Part shown: piece by piece, positions 16,015 through 24,100 of the stretch | Position numbering within the stretch: the first letter of the stretch is position 1 | How the letters are laid out: each line of letters begins with the position of its first letter | Assembly: GCF_001418655.1 (NCBI RefSeq) | Contig: NZ_LIQZ01000161.1 | Location: 1-64,000, forward strand | Reading direction: 5' to 3' | Length of the DNA stretch: 64,000 bases | Source of the DNA: Streptomyces phaeochromogenes | GTDB lineage: Bacteria > Actinomycetota > Actinomycetes > Streptomycetales > Streptomycetaceae | Notes under the pieces: model-generated | Told to the model about the DNA's origin: nothing | The model's input: the letters and a program-made list of their open reading frames with translations, nothing else | The model's database searches: none | Program-made: the position numbers and the translations under genes

Positions 16015-17445
16015 TCAGGAATGGATGGCCTTGAGGAGATCGGCCCGTGAGGGACCGGGTGGCACGTGCTGTTCCACCTCGGGGACGAGCCGCGTGACCG
16101 CGTCGGCGAGGGCCGGAGCGCGCAGTGCATCGCGGGCGCCGGGCAGGAGATGGGCCGCTGCCCGTTCCGCGCGCAGTGCGTCGGTGTCGCGCCGCGCGAG
16201 CAGAGCGAGTCCTTTGGCCCGGATCCAGTCAGGGTTCCGGTAGACGGTCCCGGCCGTGTGCGCGTCCATCTCGGCGAGACGGTGGCGGGTGTAGGCGGCA
16301 GTGAGCTCGTACACCCTTCCGAGGCTGTCCCTGGTCGCCTCCGCGAACCGGGTGACGAGTTCGACGGGGTGAGCGGTGCCCGTCCGTCGCAGGGTTTCCC
16401 GCAGGAGCAGGCTGTGCCGCAGGCTCATGGCCAGCCCGCGTCCCACGGTCGGCGTGGTGATGGCCCAGGCGTCCCCGACGGCCACCAGCCCGGTGACGAG
16501 AGGGCGTTGGGTGTCGTACAGGGGCCGTTTGCGGTCCGTGAGGCCGGCCATGATCTGGATGCCGTCGGTGACGGGCCGCCCGTCGAGCCAGCGGTCCGCG
16601 CCGGGGAACAGACGCACGGCGGCGGACCAGGCGCGCTCGTTCCGCAGGGCCCGCCGCAGCTGCTGGTCGTCGCTGCGGCCGATGAGACAGAGCGAGTACG
16701 TGCCGTGGTCGGCCGGGATGCGCAGGAGACCGAGCGACCCGTGCTCCACCACCAGGGGAAACCGGTCCGTCGGCAGCGCGCCGTCGGCGGACCGGAAGTA
16801 CTGGCTGTAGTAGGTGAAGCCGCGCCGACCGGACTCGTCGACCGGACACGGCACGCCGATGGCCCGCAGCCAGAAGGGCAGTTGGGACCTGCGCCCGGTG
16901 CAGTCGACCACCAGGTCGGCCGCCGTACCGCCCGCGTGGGTCTCCACTCCGGTGACCAGAGGAACACGATCGCCGGACGCGCCACCGTACGGGATCCGCG
17001 GGCCCGGCGAGCTGCGCAGGCCCCGGCAGGCGGTACCCCATCCGATGCGGATGCCCGCCCCCTGGGCGACGCGCGTCGCGGCGGATTCGAGCAGGGAACG
17101 CCGAGCGGCGAGGGTGTCGAACCGTTCGTCCCCGGCCAACAGCGGACCGCGGAAGGCCGGTTCGGGCGCCAGTACATTCATTCGGACCGCCCCCGCCTCC
17201 GTCATCTCCTGGACCAGGTCCGGGAGATGGGCCTCGGCCAGCTGAAGCCACCGTGCGAGCGGCAGGTGGGTCTGGCGCAGTTGGGCGATACCGGGGCGTG
17301 GCCACTGCGACCACGCGAGTTCCGTGTCGGGCGGCGGGGGCTGCGGATCGCGTTCCAGGACGGTCACCTCGTGGCCGTCCTGGGCGAGAAGCAGCGCTGT
17401 CTGCAGGCCGCCGAGCGCGGCACCGAGTACGACGATCCTCGCCAT
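16015..17445 (-). CDS. FAD-dependent monooxygenase/oxidoreductase
   Basis: The start is ATG 17445 (476 residues, MARIVVLGAALGGLQTALLL); GGAAGAG lies about eight bases upstream. The GxGxxG-like motif at residues 8-13 (GAALGG) and the ERD at the end of strand 2 bind the FAD adenosine. The second FAD motif is GLVAVGDAWAITTPTVGRGLAMSLRHS. The middle contains VVDCTGRRSQLP. The layout resembles aromatic-ring hydroxylases and geranylgeranyl-reductase-like enzymes. There is no transmembrane segment. The substrate is unknown. It is divergent from the XRE regulator at 17605 across a gap with a strong palindrome, so it is probably that regulator's target. Confidence 0.85.
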   Translation of the reverse strand: MARIVVLGAALGGLQTALLLAQDGHEVTVLERDPQPPPPDTELAWSQWPRPGIAQLRQTHLPLARWLQLAEAHLPDLVQEMTEAGAVRMNVLAPEPAFRGPLLAGDERFDTLAARRSLLESAATRVAQGAGIRIGWGTACRGLRSSPGPRIPYGGASGDRVPLVTGVETHAGGTAADLVVDCTGRRSQLPFWLRAIGVPCPVDESGRRGFTYYSQYFRSADGALPTDRFPLVVEHGSLGLLRIPADHGTYSLCLIGRSDDQQLRRALRNERAWSAAVRLFPGADRWLDGRPVTDGIQIMAGLTDRKRPLYDTQRPLVTGLVAVGDAWAITTPTVGRGLAMSLRHSLLLRETLRRTGTAHPVELVTRFAEATRDSLGRVYELTAAYTRHRLAEMDAHTAGTVYRNPDWIRAKGLALLARRDTDALRAERAAAHLLPGARDALRAPALADAVTRLVPEVEQHVPPGPSRADLLKAIHS

Positions 17446-17508
17446 GGTCGGTTCTCTTCCTCCGGAGACGGGTCCGTCAGCGGTGAGTCCGTCGGCCGGG
17501 GCGGCTTC

Positions 17509-17571
17509 CTCACCATCCCGTGCCTGGCCTTCCTCCCTCACCATCCCCTGCCTATCCACGGCAGGGGATGG
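17509..17571. promoter_or_regulatory. Triple half-site operator between FAD oxidoreductase and XRE gene
   Basis: CCATCCCCTGCC (17541-17552) is mirrored perfectly by GGCAGGGGATGG (17560-17571). A third, direct copy of the same half site with one change, CTCACCATCCCGTGCCT (17509-17525), lies 27 bp before its counterpart at 17536-17552. The array sits 34 bp upstream of the XRE start and upstream of the oxidoreductase, as expected for an autoregulated divergent operator. Confidence 0.6.
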
Positions 17572-17604
17572 TTGGTCCTGAAGCGGCGCCGCAGACTATG
17601 AGCC

Positions 17605-18501
17605 ATGAACGGAAAGCGGCCCCTCGGGGAGTTTCTGCAGAAACGCCGGTCCCAGGTGCGGCCGGACGACGTGGGGCTCCCCACGTACGGGGAACGACGG
17701 AGGGTGCCCGGTCTGCGCCGCGAGGAGCTGGCGCTCCTGGCCGGGGTGAGTTCCTCGTACTACACCAGGCTCGAACAGGGGCACTCGTCGAACGCCTCAC
17801 CGGAGGTCCTCGACGCCATTGCCCGGGCTCTGGATCTGGACGACGCCGACCGTCTCCACCTGCACGATCTCGCCGTGGCGCAGCGCCGCCCGGCGAAACC
17901 ACGCAGGGTGCCGCCGGAGCAGGTGGCGGCGTCGGTCCGCCAGTTGGTGTCGGCCCTGACCGACGTGCCCGTGGTCGTCCTCGGCCGGCGCTGCGACATC
18001 CTGGCCTGGAACCGGACGGGACATCTGCTCTTCGCGGGGCACCTCGACCCGGAAAGCCCGGACCGGCCCGCGGAACGGCCGAACATGGCGGAGCTGGTGT
18101 TCTGCGACTGCCATACGCGGGACCTGTACGCCGACTGGCAGCAGAAAGCCCGCGATGTGGTCGGAACGCTGCGCCTCGCGGCGGGCCGTCATCCGGACGA
18201 CCCGAAAATGGCCTCACTCGTCGGTCATCTCCTGCTGAAAAGCCATGAATTCGAATCGCTGTGGGCCGATCACCGGGTTCGTGCCTGCCCCGTCGCGATC
18301 TACACCATGAGGCATCCGTCGGTGGGCTCGATCGAGGTGACCCAGCAGACCCTCCAGGCCGAATCGGACCAGCGGATCGTCATGGTCACCGCGGCGCCCG
18401 GCTCGGCCTCCGCCCACGCACTCGCCCTTCTCTCCCGCACCGCGCATTCCTTGCCCGCACCGCACATTCCGATCCCGGCAACGGGGCCGGCTCCGCGGTG
18501 A
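17605..18501 (+). CDS. XRE-family regulator with MmyB-like ligand domain
   Basis: The 298-residue protein starts at ATG 17605. Residues 5-80 are the helix-turn-helix typical of this group: LGEFLQKRRSQVRPDDVGLP, RRRVPGLRREELALLAGVS and SSYYTRLEQGHSSNASPEVL. Residues 100-275 match the MmyB-like PAS-type fold (VVVLGRRCDILAWNRTGHLLF, YADWQQKARDVVGTLRLAAGRHPDDPKMASLVG, RHPSVGSIEVTQQTL). Such regulators bind a small hydrophobic ligand and control adjacent oxidoreductases. The divergent FAD enzyme and palindromic gap support that role here. Confidence 0.9.
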   Translation: MNGKRPLGEFLQKRRSQVRPDDVGLPTYGERRRVPGLRREELALLAGVSSSYYTRLEQGHSSNASPEVLDAIARALDLDDADRLHLHDLAVAQRRPAKPRRVPPEQVAASVRQLVSALTDVPVVVLGRRCDILAWNRTGHLLFAGHLDPESPDRPAERPNMAELVFCDCHTRDLYADWQQKARDVVGTLRLAAGRHPDDPKMASLVGHLLLKSHEFESLWADHRVRACPVAIYTMRHPSVGSIEVTQQTLQAESDQRIVMVTAAPGSASAHALALLSRTAHSLPAPHIPIPATGPAPR

Positions 18502-18610
18502 CCTCACGCCGGAGAACCCTTTTCTGATCCGGCGTCAATCGTCAATTGCTCTACGCAGAAGCATTTTCGTCGCTGCGTTTCCTTGTCATGCCCGAAAACC
18601 AGAAGGAATC

Positions 18611-19588
18611 ATGAAGAAGAACCTCAAGAGCGCTGTTCTCGCCGCCGCCGCGGCCGGCCTTTCCCTCGTGACGGTCGCCACGGCGACGGAGGCGGTCGCC
18701 GCCACCGCACCGCTGTCCCAGGCCCGGATCGTCACCCACTTCGACCTGGCCCAGGGACAGCTGCCGGAGAACGCCGTCATCGAGCCGAACGGCTCCGTGG
18801 ACGTCACCTTCGCCGCCGCCCGCCAAGTGGCGCGCATAGCCCGGAGCGGCGCGACACAGATCCTGGCCACCCTGCCGGCTCCCTCCGACGGCGGCGTCCA
18901 CACCCCGGTGCTCGGCTTCCCCCTGACCACCGGGCTCGTCCGTACCGACGACGGAACCCTGTACGTCCTCTACGCCACCGGCACCGCGGACCTGACAGGC
19001 CTGTGGCGGCTGAAGCCGGGGCACAGGGCCCCGGAACGGATCGCCGCCCTCCCCGCCGACGGCCTGCCCAACGGACTTGCCTTCGATCCCCGCTCGCGCG
19101 CCTTCTACATCACGGACTCGGTCCTCGGCACCGTATGGCGAGTCCCCGCGAACGGCGGACGCGCGACGGCCTGGTCGACCGCACCGGAGCTCGCCGCACA
19201 GGGATTCCTCGGAGCCAATGGCGCACGCGTGCACGAGGGCGCGCTGTGGGTGACCAACCTCGACCGGGGCACCGTACTGAGCCTCCCCCTCCGCGGCGGC
19301 CACCGCGCGGGCACACCGACCGTCAGGGCCACCGGACTTGAGGGCATCGACGACTTCGCCTTCACCGGCCGGGGCAACGAGATCCTCGCCGCGCTCAACG
19401 GGCCCGGCACGGTCGTGCGCATCGCGGACGACGGCACGCACACCACCGTCCTGGACTCCTCCGACGGACTGCAGAACCCCACTTCCGTGGCGATCCGCGG
19501 CAAGGACGTCTACGTGCCCAGCGCCGCCTACCTCACCGCAACCGACCCCAACCTGCTCCACGCCCGCCTGAACCGTCACGGCCACTGA
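18611..19588 (+). CDS. Secreted SMP-30/gluconolactonase-like beta-propeller protein
   Basis: The 325-residue protein has a Sec signal peptide (basic KKNLK then an Ala-rich core, cleavage near residue 31). Repeated propeller blades follow: VIEPNGSVDVTFAAARQVARI, GLVRTDDGTLYVLYATG, NGLAFDPRSRAFYITDSVLGTVWRV, NGARVHEGALWVTNLDRGTVLSL and LQNPTSVAIRGKDVYVPSA. It is a six-bladed NHL/SMP-30-type protein. Such folds bind a divalent metal and hydrolyse lactones or phosphotriesters, or act as binding proteins; no clear metal ligand set can be fixed from the sequence. It precedes the ECF41 operon, which has its own promoter. Confidence 0.8.
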   Translation: MKKNLKSAVLAAAAAGLSLVTVATATEAVAATAPLSQARIVTHFDLAQGQLPENAVIEPNGSVDVTFAAARQVARIARSGATQILATLPAPSDGGVHTPVLGFPLTTGLVRTDDGTLYVLYATGTADLTGLWRLKPGHRAPERIAALPADGLPNGLAFDPRSRAFYITDSVLGTVWRVPANGGRATAWSTAPELAAQGFLGANGARVHEGALWVTNLDRGTVLSLPLRGGHRAGTPTVRATGLEGIDDFAFTGRGNEILAALNGPGTVVRIADDGTHTTVLDSSDGLQNPTSVAIRGKDVYVPSAAYLTATDPNLLHARLNRHGH

Positions 19589-19606
19589 GCGCGGCAGCGA
19601 TGTGGG

Positions 19607-19633
19607 TGTCACACTCCCGGCCCCGGCGGTGTC
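19607..19633 (+). promoter_or_regulatory. ECF41-type promoter
   Basis: TGTCACA (19607-19613) is followed by exactly 16 bases and then TGTC (19630-19633). The published ECF41 consensus is TGTCACA, 16 bases, CGTC, so the -35 is perfect and the -10 differs at one base. It lies 45 bp before the operon that encodes an ECF41-like sigma factor, which implies positive autoregulation. Confidence 0.7.
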
Positions 19634-19678
19634 TTCATGCCGAACCGGCCGAACGGGCCGACGGACAAGGAGAACATC

Positions 19679-20260
19679 GTGACACTGCGCATTCCGAAGG
19701 CGGAGCTTCCCACCCAACTCCGGGAGACCACGATCAAGCAGTTCGGTGCCGTGCCCGAACCTTTCGAGGTGACGGCACACAATCCCAAGGTCGCCCAGGA
19801 TGCCACGGAGATGGGTGGCAAAATCAGCCAGTGGGACATGGCCGACGAGTCTCTCAAGACGTTCGCGCACATGGCGGTCGCGGCACAGGTCGGCTGCAGT
19901 TGGTGCCTCGACATCAACTACTTCCAGGCGCTGAACAAGAACCTCGACCTGACCAAGGCGAGTCAAGTGCCGCGCTGGCGGGAGTCGGACGTGTTCACGC
20001 CGCTGGAGCGGGACGTACTGGAGTACGCCGAGGCGATGACCAGCACGCCGACGACCGTCACCGACGAGCTGTACGCGGGCCTGCTCGACCGGCTCGGCCC
20101 GGCGGCGATGGTGGAGCTGACCGCGGTCATCGGCTTCGCCAACATGTCGACCAGGAACAACACGGCGCACGGAATCACCTCGCAGGGCTTCTCCGACGCG
20201 TGCGGGATTCCGCTGGCCGCACGCTCGGAGAACCCCGGCGTGGTGTCGACGGCGATATGA
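19679..20260 (+). CDS. Carboxymuconolactone decarboxylase/AhpD-like protein (ECF41 partner)
   Basis: GTG 19679 is the start (193 residues) because AAGGAG lies seven bases upstream. The all-helical AhpD-like fold carries the redox pair in AQVGCSWCLDINYF (CxxC) and a downstream FANMSTRNNTAHG segment. Enzymes of this fold include peroxide-reducing AhpD relatives and true decarboxylases; the CxxC favours a disulphide or peroxide-related role. Its stop overlaps the ATG of the sigma gene (ATGA at 20257). A COE gene (carboxymuconolactone decarboxylase, oxidoreductase or epimerase) next to an ECF41 sigma factor is the defining genomic context of that group. Confidence 0.88.
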   Translation: MTLRIPKAELPTQLRETTIKQFGAVPEPFEVTAHNPKVAQDATEMGGKISQWDMADESLKTFAHMAVAAQVGCSWCLDINYFQALNKNLDLTKASQVPRWRESDVFTPLERDVLEYAEAMTSTPTTVTDELYAGLLDRLGPAAMVELTAVIGFANMSTRNNTAHGITSQGFSDACGIPLAARSENPGVVSTAI

Positions 20261-21123
20261 CCGAGGATCCCTACCTCGCCCATCGCAGCCTGTTGTTCAC
20301 GGTCGCCTACGAGATGCTCGGCTCGGCGGCCGACGCGGAGGACGTATTGCAGGAGTCCTGGCTGCGGTGGGCCGACGTCGACCGTTCACAGGTGCGTGAC
20401 GCGCGGGCGTATCTCGTCCGGATCGTCACACGGCAAGCGCTCAACCGGCTGCGGGCGTTGTCGCGCAGCCGCGTGGAGTACGTCGGCGAGTGGCTCCCGG
20501 AACCGCTGCTGACCAGCCCCGATGTCGCCGAGGACGTCGAACTCGCGGAGAGCGTCTCGATCGCGATGCTGACCGTCCTCGAAACGCTCGGACCGACGGA
20601 GCGAGCGGTGTTCGTACTCCGCGAAGTCTTCGAGATGCCGTACGGCGAGATAGCCGAGGTCGTCGGGAAGTCCGCGGCCACGGTACGGCAGATCGGGCGG
20701 CGGGCCCGCGAACATGTGGCGGCCCGACGGCCGCGGGTGCGGGTGAGCCGGTCGGAGCAGCAGGCCGTGGTGGAGCGCTTCCTGCTCGCGCTGCGCACCG
20801 GTCAGCTGCAGGAGCTGATGGCGGTCATGTCGCCGGACGTGGTCCTGATCGCCGATGGCGGCGGGGTGGTGGCCGCCGTTCAGGCACCGATCCACGGCGT
20901 CGAACCGGTGGCGAAGCTGCTCGCGCGCACGGATCGAGTGGTCACCCCGTTCGAGACGACGACCGTGTGGCTCAACGGCGCCCTCGCGGGCCGGGTCGAG
21001 GTCGACGGCGAGCCGGCCGCGGTCAGCCTCGTGGTGGACGGCGGGCGGGTCACCCGGATCTACCTGGTGAGAAACCCGCAGAAGCTGACACGGCTGGACG
21101 TGCGGTCCGAACTCTCCAGGTAG
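20257..21123 (+). CDS. sigJ: ECF41-type (SigJ-like) sigma factor with SnoaL extension
   Basis: The 288-residue protein starts at ATG 20257, overlapping the upstream stop. Sigma2 is at about 5-75 (HRSLLFTVAYEMLGSAADAEDVLQESWLRW), sigma4 at about 105-165 (LGPTERAVFVLREVFEMPYGEIAEVVGKS) and a SnoaL-like C-terminal domain at about 170-288. The YLVRNPQKL motif near the end is close to the NPDKL motif known in ECF41 factors, where the extension both activates and restrains the sigma factor. The adjacent COE-type gene and the TGTCACA promoter complete the ECF41 pattern. The gene symbol follows mycobacterial SigJ usage and is tentative. Confidence 0.9.
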   Translation: MTEDPYLAHRSLLFTVAYEMLGSAADAEDVLQESWLRWADVDRSQVRDARAYLVRIVTRQALNRLRALSRSRVEYVGEWLPEPLLTSPDVAEDVELAESVSIAMLTVLETLGPTERAVFVLREVFEMPYGEIAEVVGKSAATVRQIGRRAREHVAARRPRVRVSRSEQQAVVERFLLALRTGQLQELMAVMSPDVVLIADGGGVVAAVQAPIHGVEPVAKLLARTDRVVTPFETTTVWLNGALAGRVEVDGEPAAVSLVVDGGRVTRIYLVRNPQKLTRLDVRSELSR

Positions 21124-21141
21124 GCCTGTTGCTGCTCCGGC

Positions 21142-21188
21142 GTCGTGGGTGCTCCGGGCGGTTCCCAGCCGTCCGGAACACCCACGAC
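21142..21188. terminator. Hairpin terminator after ECF41 operon
   Basis: A 16-bp stem with one mismatch (21142-21157 with 21173-21188) and a 15-base loop lies just after the sigma gene and before a convergent gene. Confidence 0.7.
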
Positions 21189-21221
21189 CGCCTCGGTGAA
21201 CGGCAACGAGGTGAACAGCAA

Positions 21222-21593
21222 CTAGCCGAGGCGCGAGACCTGGTAGTGGCTGATGTACCAGTCCTCCTCCGTGCGCTTCACCACCACACTGAGGCTGACG
21301 GTGAGCGTGGGGCGGTCGGAGAACGAGAAGTCCACGCTCAGATAGCCCAGTACGAGGTCGTCGGCGAGGCGTCTCGTCTCGACGATCCGGTACGCGGCCG
21401 TCAGACCGAGGGGCTGGGAGTCGTAGTAGTCCGCGATGCCCTGGCGCCCCACGCTGTAGGGATGCAGCCCCTGGAAGATCGCGTCCTCCGTGAACAGGGA
21501 GGCGACCTTCTGCGGCTCGTGTCCGTCGACGGCGGCCTTCCACCGGTCGAGGAGGCCACGCAGGACCGATGCGGTGTCTGTGGTGCTGTTCAT
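21222..21593 (-). CDS. SnoaL/NTF2-like protein (SgcJ/EcaC type)
   Basis: The 123-residue protein starts at ATG 21593. The helix LLDRWKAAVDGHEPQKVASLFTEDAIFQG and the following HPYSVGRQGIADYYDSQP fit the SgcJ/EcaC subfamily of NTF2-like folds. The terminal sheet ends in DWYISHYQVSRLG. It has no export signal. The function is unknown; relatives occur beside oxidoreductases and in antibiotic clusters. The SDR gene at 21653 lies 59 bp upstream in the same direction, so the two probably form an operon. Confidence 0.8.
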   Translation of the reverse strand: MNSTTDTASVLRGLLDRWKAAVDGHEPQKVASLFTEDAIFQGLHPYSVGRQGIADYYDSQPLGLTAAYRIVETRRLADDLVLGYLSVDFSFSDRPTLTVSLSVVVKRTEEDWYISHYQVSRLG

Positions 21594-21652
21594 CGGGTTC
21601 TCCTTGCCGATGGGGTCATGGGCTCATGGGGTCGAGACGAGCGACGGGACCG

Positions 21653-22366
21653 TCAGTGACCGGCGCTCATGCCACCGTCGACGTGGAGGATCTCGCCGGT
21701 GACGAACGGCGCGTTCTCCAGGTAGATCACGGCGTCGACGATGTCGCTCTGCTCGCCCATCCGGCCGACCGGGTGCAGGCCGGCGAGGGCCGCATGGGTC
21801 TCCTCGGGGTGCATGGGGGTCTTGATGGTGCCCGGGGCGACGGCGTTGGTGCGGATGCCGCGGGTGGCGTACTCGATGGCGAGGGACTTGGTGGCGGACT
21901 GCAGGCCGCCCTTGGTCAGCGAGGCCAGCACGGAGGGCACGTTGGCGTCGGCGTTGTCGACCAGGCTGGTGGTGATGTTGACGATGTGGCCGCCGCCCTG
22001 GGCGAGCATGTGCTCGACGGCCAGCTGGGTGATGCGGAAGAAGCCGGTGACGTTCACGCCCGTCGCGGTGGCGTAGTCGTCCTGGGTGTAGTCCGTGAAG
22101 GGCTTGGCGACGAAGACGCCCGCGTTGTTGACCAGGGTGTCGACGCGGCCGAACCTCTCCACGCCGGCGGCGATGACGCGCTCGGCGGTCGCGGGGTCGG
22201 CGATGTCGCCCTGGACGGTCAGGATGTCCGCGTCGTCGGCGGGGGCGATGGTGCGTGAGGTGGCGACGACGGCGTAGCCGAGCTTGCGGTAGGCCTCGAC
22301 CAGTCCGGCGCCGATGCCCTGCGATGCCCCGGTGATGACGGCGACCTTCTGGTGCTGGGTGCTCAT
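21653..22366 (-). CDS. SDR-family protein with altered active site
   Basis: The 237-residue protein has a normal cofactor motif (VITGASQGIGAGLVEAY), NNAG (TLVNNAGVFVAKP) and the C-terminal VTGEILHVDGGMSAGH. At the catalytic site the usual YxxxK reads VPSVLASLTKGGL: the Lys is kept, but Ala or Leu stands where Tyr belongs. The SDR Ser is present in NITTSL. Activity by the standard mechanism is therefore doubtful. It is probably co-transcribed with the SnoaL-like gene downstream. The AT-rich sequence at 22415-22445 is a possible promoter/operator. Confidence 0.85.
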   Translation of the reverse strand: MSTQHQKVAVITGASQGIGAGLVEAYRKLGYAVVATSRTIAPADDADILTVQGDIADPATAERVIAAGVERFGRVDTLVNNAGVFVAKPFTDYTQDDYATATGVNVTGFFRITQLAVEHMLAQGGGHIVNITTSLVDNADANVPSVLASLTKGGLQSATKSLAIEYATRGIRTNAVAPGTIKTPMHPEETHAALAGLHPVGRMGEQSDIVDAVIYLENAPFVTGEILHVDGGMSAGH

Positions 22367-22566
22367 GGTGACCTTCTCCGGTTGTGGGGTGCGGATTCCT
22401 GGACCGATTTCTTACTAGCCAACCGGTCGACTATTTGGAAACTAGGCGGCCTCAGGAGGAGAAGTCAAAGGTCAGAGGGGTGATGGCCAGGACCGGCTTT
22501 CTCCCAGCTGGTAGGGCTGGGCTCCCAGCGCAGGTCGGCGGGACGCCGTTCGGGAGGACGCCTGGC

Positions 22567-22596
22567 GTCGGAGTCGGAGTCGGCGTCGGGGTCGAG
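22567..22596. repeat. Five tandem GTCGGN hexamers
   Basis: GTCGGA, GTCGGA, GTCGGC, GTCGGG and GTCGAG follow one another just beyond the stop of the LysR gene. It is a small degenerate minisatellite. Nothing suggests function; the surrounding 22367-22619 gap contains no supported gene. Confidence 0.6.
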
Positions 22597-22619
22597 GTGG
22601 GGGCCGGCGACGGCGTCGG

Positions 22620-23543
22620 CTAGAGCTTGTGTGGGTCGCCGTCGGGCAGCCACGCGGCCGGGCCGTGGATGCCGAGGTCACCGACTCGGTCGCACAGGGC
22701 GTCGGCCACGGCGAGAACGGCGGTGCGGGCCTCACCGGCTCGCCGGACCAGGGACCAGGTCCAGTAGATCTCCGGCGCGACGACCGGGCGTTGGACGACG
22801 TCGGGCGGCAGCGGCGTGGTCTGACCCTTGGGGGAGTTGATGACCGGGCGGTCGCTGCGGCGTACGTGGTCGAAGAAGGCCGGGCCGGTGATGCCGCCGT
22901 CGAAGATACGAACCGCGTGGGCCCCGGTGTCGTGCGCCAGCTGCTCGGCGTAGGTGTTCCAGGAGGACCACGAGGTGGTGTCGTCGTCGAGGAGGACGAC
23001 GGTGTCCTCGGCGGCCACCTCGCCGGTGTCGTCGCCGGCCGCGACGGCGTAGAGCCGGTCGGCGCCGATGAGCCGGGCCTCCAGGCCGTGCCGCTCCAGA
23101 TCCTCGGACCGCACCCAGCACACGGCGAGGTCCAGGCTGCCGTCGGCGACCCGGGCGGCCTGGGTGTGGGAGGGCGCGATCCACGCGTCGATGTGGAGCT
23201 GGGCCACGGCGGAGGTGCGGGCTGTCAGGTCAGCCGGCAGCCAGTTGACGTAACCGAGCCGTACCGGATCCGATCCGGACAGGCGGCGGGCGCGGTGCTG
23301 GAGGTCGTCGGCCCGTTCCAGCAGGGCGCGGGTGTGGGGGAGCAGGGCCGAACCGGCCGGGGTGAGCGACACCGATCGGCGGTCACGGTCGAAGAGGCGC
23401 ACCCCGAGATCGCGTTCGAGCGCCTTGATCTGCTGGGACAGGGACGGGCCGGCGATGAGCAGCCGCTCGGCGGCCCGGCCGAAGTTCAGCTCCTCGGCCA
23501 CCGCCACGAAGTACCGCAGTTGGCGCAACTCCACATCCGTCAT
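22620..23543 (-). CDS. LysR-family transcriptional regulator
   Basis: The 307-residue protein has the LysR N-terminal helix-turn-helix (ELRQLRYFVAVAEELNFGRAAERL, LSQQIKALERDLGVRLFDR, SVSLTPAGSALLPHTRALL). Residues 95-300 form the periplasmic-binding-type effector domain. It is divergent from the muconolactone-isomerase-like gene at 23696 across 152 bp, the typical LysR arrangement, so that gene is the likely target, with an aromatic-catabolism intermediate as possible effector. This is inference from layout. Confidence 0.9.
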   Translation of the reverse strand: MTDVELRQLRYFVAVAEELNFGRAAERLLIAGPSLSQQIKALERDLGVRLFDRDRRSVSLTPAGSALLPHTRALLERADDLQHRARRLSGSDPVRLGYVNWLPADLTARTSAVAQLHIDAWIAPSHTQAARVADGSLDLAVCWVRSEDLERHGLEARLIGADRLYAVAAGDDTGEVAAEDTVVLLDDDTTSWSSWNTYAEQLAHDTGAHAVRIFDGGITGPAFFDHVRRSDRPVINSPKGQTTPLPPDVVQRPVVAPEIYWTWSLVRRAGEARTAVLAVADALCDRVGDLGIHGPAAWLPDGDPHKL

Positions 23544-23695
23544 CGTACGTCCCGTAGGAGGCTGTCCCTATCAGCAGCGAGGCAGCCGGTCGTGGCGTCG
23601 GGCCTGGTCGCGGGCGGACGATGACGACCACAGGACGCGATCACCATCGCGGCGTTCCGGTTCCCGCCGGACACCCCATCGAGCGGAGCAGGACC

Positions 23696-23998
23696 ATGCG
23701 AGAGTTCCTGGTCGAGATCACGACCACTGTCCCCGAGGGAACCAGCCAGGACGAGGTCGACCGGCGACGCGCGGCCGAAGCCGTCCGTGCCCGGGAACTC
23801 GCCGCCACCGGAAATCTGGCGCGGCTCTGGCGCCCGGTCGGCGAACTGCGCAGCATCGGCATCTGGCGGGCCTTGGACGAGGAGGAACTCCACGCGGAGG
23901 TGCTCGGCACACTGCCGCTTCGCCCGTGGATGACCTTCACCGTCACCGCACTCCAGTCCCACCCGAATGACCCGGGCGGGACCGACGCTACGCAGTGA
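23696..23998 (+). CDS. Muconolactone delta-isomerase-like protein
   Basis: The 100-residue protein starts at ATG 23696 behind GGAGCAGGA. The family pattern is clear: REFLVEITTTVPEGTSQDEVDRRRAAEAVRARELAATGNLARLWRP (shortened here), then the GIWRALDEEELHAEVLGTLPLRPWM core. Muconolactone isomerase acts in the catechol branch of the beta-ketoadipate pathway, but lone family members also occur outside it. No other pathway gene is adjacent, so a different lactone or a stand-alone role is possible. Confidence 0.8.
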   Translation: MREFLVEITTTVPEGTSQDEVDRRRAAEAVRARELAATGNLARLWRPVGELRSIGIWRALDEEELHAEVLGTLPLRPWMTFTVTALQSHPNDPGGTDATQ

Positions 23999-24100
23999 CG
24001 ATCACCTCGCTTTACGACTCCCGTTCGCACTCCAGCCCCCGCGCACCCGCCTGCGTAGGGAGTCTGGAACCAGCGGGCATACGGCGTACGTTGAGACGCC

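Noticed and set aside
22384..22623. Short plus-strand frame between the SDR and LysR genes ending in Gly-Val repeats
   Set aside because: It encodes only the GTCGGN hexamer repeat as low-complexity protein, with no ribosome site or recognisable fold.
23544..23695. LysR operator (T-N11-A) between the LysR and isomerase genes
   Set aside because: The motif is too loose to identify by eye, and no convincing dyad was found in the 152-bp gap.
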